A DNA stretch of 64,000 nucleotides from assembly GCF_900114035.1 (NCBI RefSeq), contig NZ_FORP01000013.1:1-64000 (forward strand). The letters are read 5' to 3'. Within the stretch, counting starts at the first letter, position 1. Every line of letters begins with the position of its first letter. The notes under the pieces are model-generated. The model did no database searches. It was not told the origin of the DNA and saw nothing but the letters and a program-made list of their open reading frames with translations. This stretch comes from Amycolatopsis sacchari. Its GTDB lineage: Bacteria > Actinomycetota > Actinomycetes > Mycobacteriales > Pseudonocardiaceae. The position numbers were made by a program, and so were the translations under genes. This document shows positions 51,088 to 57,871 of this stretch, in pieces.

Positions 51088-52238
51088 GAGCCCGAAACCA
51101 GCCACAGCTTCTTGAACTGCTGCAGACCGTCGGCCGGCTCGCGGAAGATGGCGTTCGCGGGCAACTGGTTCGCGGTCGCACTCGTGATCAGCTGCGAGGG
51201 CTGCACGGACTTCGGGTTCGCGACCGGGTCTCCGACCGACTTGCGCGCGGCGATGTCCGTCGCCGCCCAGCCCGAGTACCGGAAGTTGTACGCGATGAAC
51301 GCCTTGGCCTGGCCCGATTCCAAGCTCTTCAGGGTGACCGGGTCGATGCCGTGGCCGATGACCTTCACGTCCGTGCGCCCGGCGGTCTTCAGTTGCGCAT
51401 CGAGACCGGCGATCTCGCCGGAGTTGTCGAACACCGCGTACTTGATCGACCGGTCAGCACGGAGCTTGGCGATGACCTGCGCGGTCAACGTGCCCTTGAG
51501 TGCATCACCGATGGTCGACTTGATCGTGTCGGTCCTGCACGACGGGCAGATTTTCGCCACCTCGGCTGAGAAGCTGTCCGTGAACAACGTGAGCGACGGG
51601 TAGGTCGTGAGGTTCACGACCAGCGCGGTCCCCTGCCCGTCGGCGTCGGTCACGAACCAGTCGGCGAGCTGCTTGCCGGCGAGGACGTAGTGGTTCTGAT
51701 CGCTGTAGTCGCCGAGCAACGTATCGGTCTCGGGCACGGGAGTGGTGCCGACGACGATGATCGGGACGCCCGCTGCCTTGAACTTGGCGACGGTCGACGT
51801 GCTCAGCTGACTCTCGGGAAAGCCCGAATCGACGACGTAGTCCGCGCCGGTCGTGAGTGCTTGCAGCAGGCCCGCGTTGAGTGTGGACAGGTCGGCCGGA
51901 TCGAACTTGATGGACCTCGCGGTCCATCCGAGAGCCTCGGCGGCCTCTTGGATTCCACCGTAGATCTCCACGCTGGGCTGGGTCCCGTCCTGGAGGAAGA
52001 CGATGGACTTGCCCGTTGGCGGTCGCTTCGTCAGCGGCGTCGTGGCGGAGATCGTCGTAGGGACTTTCTCCGCTTCCCTCACGGTCGCCTGTGCACCCTC
52101 GATTGCCGCCGACGACGGGCGTTCACCGGTCTGCGTCGTGGAGCCGCACGCCGTGACCAAGGTCCCGACGGCGAGAAGTGCCGGTACCAGTACCGTCGCC
52201 GACCGGGCCGACGGGATGCCTCTTGTGAACGACCTCAT
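51084..52238 (-). CDS. ABC transporter substrate-binding lipoprotein
   Basis: A 384-residue exported binding protein. The signal peptide ends in a lipobox (LVTACGS) with the lipid-anchored cysteine, followed by a linker and a periplasmic-binding fold (GKSIVFLQDGTQPSVEIYGG at its start). Two cysteines in KICPSCRTD are unusual. CUT2 binding proteins usually take sugars, but the catabolic neighbours here (acyl-CoA ligase, SDR) suggest another ligand. It is the first gene of the importer operon. Confidence 0.87.
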   Translation of the reverse strand: MRSFTRGIPSARSATVLVPALLAVGTLVTACGSTTQTGERPSSAAIEGAQATVREAEKVPTTISATTPLTKRPPTGKSIVFLQDGTQPSVEIYGGIQEAAEALGWTARSIKFDPADLSTLNAGLLQALTTGADYVVDSGFPESQLSTSTVAKFKAAGVPIIVVGTTPVPETDTLLGDYSDQNHYVLAGKQLADWFVTDADGQGTALVVNLTTYPSLTLFTDSFSAEVAKICPSCRTDTIKSTIGDALKGTLTAQVIAKLRADRSIKYAVFDNSGEIAGLDAQLKTAGRTDVKVIGHGIDPVTLKSLESGQAKAFIAYNFRYSGWAATDIAARKSVGDPVANPKSVQPSQLITSATANQLPANAIFREPADGLQQFKKLWLVSGS

Positions 52239-52329
52239 GATTCTCCTGACTCGTAGCGGTTCCCCCGGGTCGTGTTACATCTTCGAAAAATGTAGCTTCC
52301 GCCACAGCGGCGGTCAACGACTTTCTGAA

Positions 52330-52344
52330 ACCTAACTCAGGTTC
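52330..52344. promoter_or_regulatory. Dyad upstream of the ABC importer operon
   Basis: AACCT-N5-AGGTT (AACCTAACTCAGGTT) lies about 92 bp before the binding-protein start. A TCAGGTT-containing stretch also occurs upstream of the acyl-CoA ligase (minus strand near 48440). It is a candidate operator for the importer; support is limited. Confidence 0.35.
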
Positions 52345-52390
52345 ATGTTTGGGGGAATGGGCTTCGAGTGCCAAGCCGGGCGGGAGGCTC

Positions 52391-53161
52391 TCAACGGGTC
52401 AGCAAGACCCCGCCGTCGACGGGGACCGTCGAGCCGACGACGTAGTCACCGGCCCGGGACGCCAGGTAGATCGCCACTCCCGCCATGTCCTCGGGTTCAC
52501 CGATCCGGGCGGCGGGGATGTGCCCGAGGATCTTCCCGGGGGTGTCGCGGGCATCGGTGTTCATCGCCGAGGGGAACGCCCCGGGGGCGATCGCGCTGAC
52601 GGCGATCCGGTCCTGGATGAGGCGCAACGCCATCCGCTTGGTGAGGTGGAGGACTGCCGCCTTGCTCGCGTGGTACGAGTAGGTCTCGTAGGGGTGCATC
52701 GAGAGCCCGTCGATCGAGGCGACGTTGATGACCTTCGCGAGGTGATCGGTCGCCGCCGCCGCCAGATCGGGTTTCAGTGCCTGGGTGAGGAAGAAGACGC
52801 TCTTGACGTTGAGGTCCATCACCTTGTCCCAGCCGGACTCCGGGAACTCGTCGAACGGGGCCGACCAGGCGGTGCCCGCGTTGTTGACGAGGATGTCCAG
52901 CGACGGCTCGCGTGCTCGGTAGCGGGCGGCCAGCTCGTCGATCCCTTCGCGGGTCGAGACGTCGGCGGGCAACGACACGCACGTGCCCAGCTCCGACAGT
53001 TCCGCCGCGGCCTGGTCACACGCTTCGGCCTTGCGTGCCGAGAGGTACACGCGGGCGCCCTGGGCGAGGAAACCCGCCGCGATCATCCGGCCGATCCCCC
53101 GGGAACCACCGGTGATCAACGCCGACCGCCCGGCGAGGGAGAAGAGCTTGGAGGTGTCCAT
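52391..53161 (-). CDS. SDR-family oxidoreductase (gluconate 5-dehydrogenase/FabG-like)
   Basis: A 256-residue SDR with TGGSRGIGRMIA, LVNNAGTAWSA and catalytic YSYHASKAAVLHL, ending in VGSTVPVDGGVLLTR. The arginine in LSARKAEA suggests NADP. The ATG at 53161 has AAGGA upstream and the usual N-terminus; the longer frame adds 13 residues. It precedes the ABC importer by about 150 bp on the same strand. The segment upstream shares a TTCAGTTTC stretch with the 41.95-kb operator region. Confidence 0.87.
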   Translation of the reverse strand: MDTSKLFSLAGRSALITGGSRGIGRMIAAGFLAQGARVYLSARKAEACDQAAAELSELGTCVSLPADVSTREGIDELAARYRAREPSLDILVNNAGTAWSAPFDEFPESGWDKVMDLNVKSVFFLTQALKPDLAAAATDHLAKVINVASIDGLSMHPYETYSYHASKAAVLHLTKRMALRLIQDRIAVSAIAPGAFPSAMNTDARDTPGKILGHIPAARIGEPEDMAGVAIYLASRAGDYVVGSTVPVDGGVLLTR

Positions 53162-53254
53162 CGGCGTCCTTCGGCGGCTTGGATCCAGTGGGATGCGCAC
53201 GATTGTGGACAGAAACTGAATCTGAAGTCAATCTCAACTTTGCCGCGGGGAGGG

Positions 53255-53812
53255 CTACGCGACGACAGGCCGCCGGTGCCCGGCGCACCCGGCGCGCGCC
53301 CCGCGCTCGATGGCCGCGGCCACCCGGAAAGCCGTGGTGTCGGCCCACCTTCCGGCGACGACCTGCACCCCGGTGGGCACGCCGTGCCAAGCCCGGCCCG
53401 AGGGGACGGCCACCACCGGATGCGCCGAGCAGATGTTGAACGCCGGCGTGAGCGACGCGTCGGAGAAGTGGTCCAGTTCCCCGCCGTCCACGACCAGCTT
53501 CGTGCCGACGTAGCCCTCCCCGGCTGCGAAGGAGGTCGCACCCACGGTCGGCAGCACCAGTGCGTCGTAGCGGGCCAGCACGCGATCCAGCTGCTCCTGG
53601 ACGGCGAGTTCGAGGGCACGGCCGGTCGCGGCGTCCACCCGGGCCGCGGCCTCCGCACCGTGCTGCGCGTAGTCCAAAGTGTACGGAGTGATCAGCCCCG
53701 GTCGTCGCCGGTGCAGCTCCAGGATCTCGGCGGACCGGCCGACGCCGAAGTGCGCCCACAGCGCCCGTTTGATGTCGTCCAAGCGCCAGGTGAGGTCGAC
53801 GCCGGCCCGGAA
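53255..53812 (-). pseudogene. Amidase, C-terminal fragment
   Basis: From about 53812 down to 53255 the minus strand encodes the last third of an amidase-signature protein: RRPGLITPYTLDYAQHG, LVLPTVGATSFAAGEGYV, FNICSAHPVVAVPSGRA and GVPTGVQVVAGRWADTTAF. The catalytic Ser-Ser-Lys region lies in the missing N-terminal part. The joined upstream sequence belongs to an unrelated exported protein on the other strand, so a rearrangement removed the front of this gene. Confidence 0.8.
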
Positions 53813-53864
53813 CCCACCGCTGCCGTGCCGCGCGCCTTTCCCACCCTTGCTGACGAATCGCCGG

Positions 53865-54075
53865 GACCGTCTTGTCGGAAACACCTGTTCGGCAAGACCA
53901 CTGCCCTCTTGTGCGCTGTCGCCGCGCTGACGGTCGCGGCCGCCGGTCCGGCTTTCGCCGCGCCCAAGGGTGACGCGACCGCCGCCGCGGACGGCAACTT
54001 CCGGTACCAGAACCAGGCGCCGCCCTACCTGTGCATGTCGGGCACCGACCGCGGGTTCCGGGCGGGCAGTAGGGC
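53865..54075 (+). pseudogene. Exported protein, N-terminal fragment
   Basis: The plus strand encodes KHLFGKTTALLCAVAALTV, an Ala-rich hydrophobic core, AGPAFA as signal-peptidase site and then NFRYQNQAPPYLCMSGTDRG. The latter resembles the beginning of small secreted ricin-B-like proteins. The start codon seems lost at the junction with the amidase fragment, and no ricin-like repeats follow. Probably non-functional. Confidence 0.5.
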
Positions 54076-54080
54076 CACTA

Positions 54081-54118
54081 CGGGCGCACGCGGTGGTCTC
54101 GTCGACCGCGTGCGCCCG
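54081..54118. terminator. Perfect 14-bp hairpin after the aldo/keto reductase
   Basis: 54081-54094 pairs with 54105-54118 around a 10-base loop. It lies eight bases beyond the aldo/keto reductase stop (minus strand) and after the exported-protein fragment (plus strand). No T-run is present; probably a bidirectional terminator or transcript-stabilising stem. Confidence 0.55.
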
Positions 54119-54126
54119 GTCCCGGA

Positions 54127-55098
54127 TCACCCGGCGACGTGCTCCGTCGCGCCGATCTTGTCCAGTTCGGCGAGGTCGTCCTCGGAGAGCCGGATTCCGG
54201 CGCCCGCGACGTTCTCGGTCAGGTGCGCGACCGACGACGTGCCCGGGATGAGCAGGATGTTCGGTGACCGGTGCAGCAACCAGGCCAGCGCGACCGACAG
54301 TGGCGTCGTGCCCAGGCGGGAGGCGACGGCCGACAGCGCCGAGGACTGGAGCGGGCTGAACCCGCCGAGCGGGAAGAAGGGCACGTACGCGATGCCCTTG
54401 CCGGCGAGCTCGTCGATCAACGCGTCGTCGTGCCGGTAGGCGAGGTTGTACAGGTTCTGCACGCACACGATGGGCGCGATCGTCAGCGCTTCGGCGACCT
54501 GCTCCCTGGTGGCGTTGGAGACGCCCAGGTGCCGGATCAGGCCCTGTTGCTGGAGTTCGACCAGGGTGCCCAGCGCCTCGGCGAGCGAGCCCGGCCGCGG
54601 CCCCTGTGCGTCACCGAGCCGGAGGTTGACCAGGTCGAGCCGCTCGACGCCCAGGGTTTCCAGGTTCTCGTGCACGGAGCGGCGAAGGTCGGCGGGCTGC
54701 CGGGCGGGCGGCCAGCCACCCTGCTCGTCGCGGTCGGCGCCCACCTTGGTCGCGATGAGCAGCGGTTCGGGGTACGGGTGCAGCGCCTCGCGGATCAGCT
54801 CGTTGGTGATGCGGGGGCCGTAGGCGGCCGCGGTGTCGATGTGGGTGATGCCGAGTTCCACTGCCTTGCGCAGGACGGCGAGTGCGCCGTCGTGGTCGGC
54901 CGGCGGGCCCATGACCCCGGGGCCGGCCAGCTGCATGGCGCCGTAGCCGAACCGGGTGACGGTGAGGTCGCCCAGGGACCACGTGCCGCCGGGCAGGGGA
55001 ACAGCTTGTGCGTTCGTGCTCCTGCCGCCGATCCTCCGCAGCGGTCGCGAAGACGGCCAACACCGATCCGGTACCTCGTGATACTCCCCAGGTATCAC
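54127..55098 (-). CDS. Aldo/keto reductase
   Basis: The (beta/alpha)8 reductase has HIDTAAAYGPRI (catalytic Asp and Tyr), LLIATKVGADRD (Lys), RLDLVNLRLGD where many members have a His, and NILLIPGTSSVAHLTENVAG near the end. It should reduce aldehydes or ketones with NADPH. The start is unclear: no ATG fits, the family core begins near 55005, and the only upstream in-frame start before the MarR gene is GTG 55098 (323 residues). A fragment of a close relative lies at 36.8 kb. Confidence 0.8.
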   Translation of the reverse strand: MIPGEYHEVPDRCWPSSRPLRRIGGRSTNAQAVPLPGGTWSLGDLTVTRFGYGAMQLAGPGVMGPPADHDGALAVLRKAVELGITHIDTAAAYGPRITNELIREALHPYPEPLLIATKVGADRDEQGGWPPARQPADLRRSVHENLETLGVERLDLVNLRLGDAQGPRPGSLAEALGTLVELQQQGLIRHLGVSNATREQVAEALTIAPIVCVQNLYNLAYRHDDALIDELAGKGIAYVPFFPLGGFSPLQSSALSAVASRLGTTPLSVALAWLLHRSPNILLIPGTSSVAHLTENVAGAGIRLSEDDLAELDKIGATEHVAG

Positions 55099-55100
55099 GC

Positions 55101-55556
55101 TCAGGGGTGCCGGTTGTGGTGGTCCAGCAGCCTGGACAGCAGCTCGGTCAACCGCTGCCGCTCCCTGGGGGACAGCGGGGCCAGCAGTTCTTCCTGCGTT
55201 TCGGCCAGCCGCTTCTCCAGCCGCCGGAGCTGCCGCCTGCCCGCGGCGGTCAGCGAGATGACGTTGCGCCGCCGGTCGGCGGGGTCGGGCGCGCGCTCGA
55301 CCAGTCCGCGCTCGGCGAGGTCGTTGACCGTCGCGACCATGTCGCTGAGGTGGATGCCGCTGCGGCGGCCGAGCGTGGCCTGGCTGGCCGGACCGGACTC
55401 CTCCAGCGTCGCCAGCAGGCGGTAGTGGTAGCCGCGTGCCCCGACGGCCGAGAACCCGTCGGCCACCAGGCGGTGCGCGTGCTGGGCGGTCTGGGTGAGC
55501 AGCCAGCTGGGCAGGCTCTGCCAGCCGGGGGGCGGGTCCTCGGGCGGGTTCTCCAC
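55101..55556 (-). CDS. MarR-family regulator
   Basis: A 151-residue MarR protein with SQATLGRRSGIHLSDMVATVNDLAERGLV and the wing DPADRRRNVISLTAAG. The aldo/keto reductase follows directly. A perfect inverted repeat of 9-bp arms at 55572-55594 lies 15 bp upstream, facing the divergent SnoaL-like gene. It probably represses both directions. Confidence 0.88.
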   Translation of the reverse strand: MENPPEDPPPGWQSLPSWLLTQTAQHAHRLVADGFSAVGARGYHYRLLATLEESGPASQATLGRRSGIHLSDMVATVNDLAERGLVERAPDPADRRRNVISLTAAGRRQLRRLEKRLAETQEELLAPLSPRERQRLTELLSRLLDHHNRHP

Positions 55557-55571
55557 GGGGCGAGCCTACCA

Positions 55572-55594
55572 AATCGTTGGACCGGCCAACGATT
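55572..55594. promoter_or_regulatory. MarR operator candidate
   Basis: AATCGTTGG-ACCGG-CCAACGATT has perfect 9-bp arms. It lies 15 bp before the MarR start and 70 bp before the divergent SnoaL-like gene. Confidence 0.75.
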
Positions 55595-55663
55595 GTGATA
55601 TCGTTCGGTAGACAAACGTTAGCCGCCCAAACGGTTATCCGTGGCGCTGCCCGAGGAGGCCCC

Positions 55664-56098
55664 ATGTCCACCACCGAAAACCTGACCTGTGAGCTCGCCG
55701 ACCGCGCCGAACTCGCCGATCTGGTCGCCCGCCACAGCCTGTGGATCGACGAGAGCCGCTACGACGAGACCGCCCGGCTGTTCACCGAGGACGTCGTCGT
55801 CACTTCCCCGCGCGGGGAGGCCCGCGGTGTCACGGCGCTCATCGAACTGGCGCGCTCGGGCCACGACAGGTACGTCCGCACCCTGCACAACAAGTCCAAC
55901 CTCGTCATCGAGGTCCAGGGCGACACCGCCGCGGTGCGGGCGCACGACGTCGCCGTGTTCGTGATCGACGACGCGACCGAGGCCATCGCGGCCGGGGTGC
56001 ACCGCTACCGGGCACGCCGCACTGAGCACGGCTGGCGCTTCGACCACCTCGAGATCACCCCGGTCGCGCTGACCGAAGCCCTCGGCCGGGCTCTCTAG
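55664..56098 (+). CDS. SnoaL-like (NTF2-fold) protein
   Basis: A 144-residue protein with LADLVARHSLWIDESRYDETARLFTEDVVV, the usual start of NTF2-fold SnoaL-like domains, and FDHLEITPVAL at the end. Members include small isomerases, dehydratases and proteins of unknown role. The ATG has GAGGAGG upstream. It diverges from the MarR gene across its operator and is thus a likely MarR target. Confidence 0.83.
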   Translation: MSTTENLTCELADRAELADLVARHSLWIDESRYDETARLFTEDVVVTSPRGEARGVTALIELARSGHDRYVRTLHNKSNLVIEVQGDTAAVRAHDVAVFVIDDATEAIAAGVHRYRARRTEHGWRFDHLEITPVALTEALGRAL

Positions 56099-56116
56099 CG
56101 GGGCCGGGCCTCCGCT

Positions 56117-56929
56117 TCACCGCGCGGGCAAGCGGCCGGGGTCGAAGACGCGCGTCATCATCAGCGCGGTTCGCCGGCGGCTCAGCAGCCGGGTCGCGAG
56201 CACGCCGAACCTGTCCGAACGCCCGTCGATGACGACGGGGCCGGGGCCGCGGCTGTCGAGGTGGTTCAGCGCCGTGTTCACGACGTCGTCTGGCCGGCGT
56301 ACTCGTCCAGCGGTCAGCACGGCGGCGTCCGGCCCCAAGTCGCGGGTGAATTCGGTGGCGGTGGCGCCGGGGCAAACCGCGAACACGGTGACCCCGGTGC
56401 CACGCAGCTCCGTCCACAGTGACTCCGTGAAGCTGAGCGTGAAGGCTTTCGTGGCGCCGTAGACCGCCATCCGGGGAGAGGGCAGGAAAGCGGACACGCT
56501 GGCGACGTTGACGACGAAGCCGTGGCCGGCGTGCACCATCGCGGGGAGGAACGCCGCCGTCAGCCGCATCGGCGCCAGTGCGCCGACGGCGATCTCGGCG
56601 GAAAGGGTGCCGGGATCGGAACCGGCGAACGGGGCGAACGACCCGGACGCGGCGTTGTTGATCAAGCCCGTGACCTGGATGCCCCGCTGGGCGACCGCTT
56701 GGCGGAGTGCGTCCGCGACGTCCGGGCGGGACAGGTCCGCGGGGAGCGCTTCGACGCGGACGCCGGTGGAGCGGCGGAGTTCCTCCGCCAGCGAGGTCAG
56801 GCGGTCCGCGCGCCGGGCGACGAGCACGAGGTCAGCGCCGCGTGCGGCCAGTGCCCTGGCGAACGCCGCCCCGATACCGGAACTCGCTCCGGTGAGCAGC
56901 ACGGTCTGGGCGCGGTAGTCGGTGGTCAT
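56117..56929 (-). CDS. SDR-family oxidoreductase
   Basis: A 270-residue SDR of the DltE/YqjQ type with TGASSGIGAAFA, LINNAASGSFAPF and catalytic YGATKAFTLSF. The arginines in VARRADRL suggest NADP. It converges on the SnoaL-like gene with an 18-bp gap. Upstream lies a 191-bp gap without a recognisable operator. Confidence 0.87.
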   Translation of the reverse strand: MTTDYRAQTVLLTGASSGIGAAFARALAARGADLVLVARRADRLTSLAEELRRSTGVRVEALPADLSRPDVADALRQAVAQRGIQVTGLINNAASGSFAPFAGSDPGTLSAEIAVGALAPMRLTAAFLPAMVHAGHGFVVNVASVSAFLPSPRMAVYGATKAFTLSFTESLWTELRGTGVTVFAVCPGATATEFTRDLGPDAAVLTAGRVRRPDDVVNTALNHLDSRGPGPVVIDGRSDRFGVLATRLLSRRRTALMMTRVFDPGRLPAR

Positions 56930-57120
56930 GGCACCCAGCGAACTCGCCGCCGGTCACCGCGTCCAAGACCTGTTCCGCACCTCGTCATGCGGTCCGGGTA
57001 TGGCCGGGACGGTCCGAAGTGGACGCCGGCGACATCGTGACCCCGGTTGCCGTTTGCCGTGCCCGGTGCGCGGGAAGGTGTCAGGGACGAAGGATCGTGC
57101 CCGCAGCGGGAGGAGCAACT

Positions 57121-57378
57121 GTGCGTACCAAGGAGTTCATCCGCGAATTCCCGGCTGTCCACCTCGCCATCGGAGTGGTCGGCAACGTGATCTTCTTCGT
57201 CGGGAGCGTGCTGTTCCTCTGGAAGGCGGTCGAGCTCGTCGCGATCTGGCTGTTCATCGTCGGCTCGTTCGGCATGATGCTCGGTGCCATCGGCCAGGCG
57301 GTGTACATCCACGAGCGGCACCGCCTCAACGGTGCCCCGGGACGCCCGGCGCCCGCCGAGGCCGGCTTCCGTTCATGA
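57121..57378 (+). CDS. YrhK-like small membrane protein
   Basis: An 85-residue protein with two predicted membrane helices, AIGVVGNVIFFVGSVLFLW and VAIWLFIVGSFGMMLGAIG, separated by a short charged loop. It resembles YrhK-domain proteins of unknown function. The GTG at 57121 has GGAGGAGC upstream; the longer ATG frame adds arginine- and cysteine-rich residues unlike the family. It is convergent with the MarR gene. Confidence 0.7.
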   Translation: MRTKEFIREFPAVHLAIGVVGNVIFFVGSVLFLWKAVELVAIWLFIVGSFGMMLGAIGQAVYIHERHRLNGAPGRPAPAEAGFRS

Positions 57379-57393
57379 TCTTTGCGCGACGCA

Positions 57394-57819
57394 TCAATGC
57401 TCGGCGGCGGCTGCGGTGAACTCGGCGAACGCGGCGACGACCGCGGCCCGGGTTTCCGGGCTCAGCCGGTCCAGCACCGCGCCGAGCACCTCCTGGCGGT
57501 CGGCGTCGACCTGGTCGACGATCTGGCGGCCCCGCGCGGTCGGGGCGAGCAGGGTCTCCCGCCGGTTGAGGGGGTTCTGCGCCCGGTTCACCAGGCCGAG
57601 CGCGACCAGCTTTTCGCAGGCCCGCGTCACGGAAGACGGGTTGAGCTCCAGTTCCTGCGCGACGCGGGTGATGGTCACGGGGGTGCGCTCGGCGACCGTG
57701 CGCAGCGCGCGGAACTGGGTGAGGGTCAGCTGGTTCGTCACCTTCGCGAGGGTGGCGTCCCCGATGGACACCATGGTGCGCAGGGCGGCCAGTGCCACCC
57801 GCGTGTCCTCGTTCGCCAT
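57394..57819 (-). CDS. MarR-family regulator
   Basis: A 141-residue MarR protein with TITRVAQELELNPSSVTRACEKLVALGLV and the wing NPLNRRETLLAPTARG. A perfect TTGCGT-N-ACGCAA dyad lies seven bases before the ATG and just after a TACAAT -10 element, so it probably represses itself. It diverges from the large chimeric gene at 57872, a possible target. Confidence 0.88.
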   Translation of the reverse strand: MANEDTRVALAALRTMVSIGDATLAKVTNQLTLTQFRALRTVAERTPVTITRVAQELELNPSSVTRACEKLVALGLVNRAQNPLNRRETLLAPTARGRQIVDQVDADRQEVLGAVLDRLSPETRAAVVAAFAEFTAAAAEH

Positions 57820-57825
57820 GCACTT

Positions 57826-57838
57826 TTGCGTCACGCAA
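57826..57838. promoter_or_regulatory. MarR operator candidate
   Basis: TTGCGTCACGCAA is a perfect palindrome with a single central base. It sits between the TACAAT -10-like element (minus strand, near 57842-57847) and the MarR start, where binding would block transcription. Confidence 0.65.
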
Positions 57839-57871
57839 GTATTGTAGGGGTAGACGGACGCGGGAGGTCGG

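Noticed and set aside
52349-54439. A 696-residue plus-strand open frame
   Set aside because: Only the short exported-protein piece at 53865-54075 has protein-like content. The rest is antisense to the SDR and amidase fragment.
54127-55674. Aldo/keto reductase start at 55674 (515 residues)
   Set aside because: The additional 190 residues are antisense to the MarR gene and not reductase-like; the family core begins near 55005.
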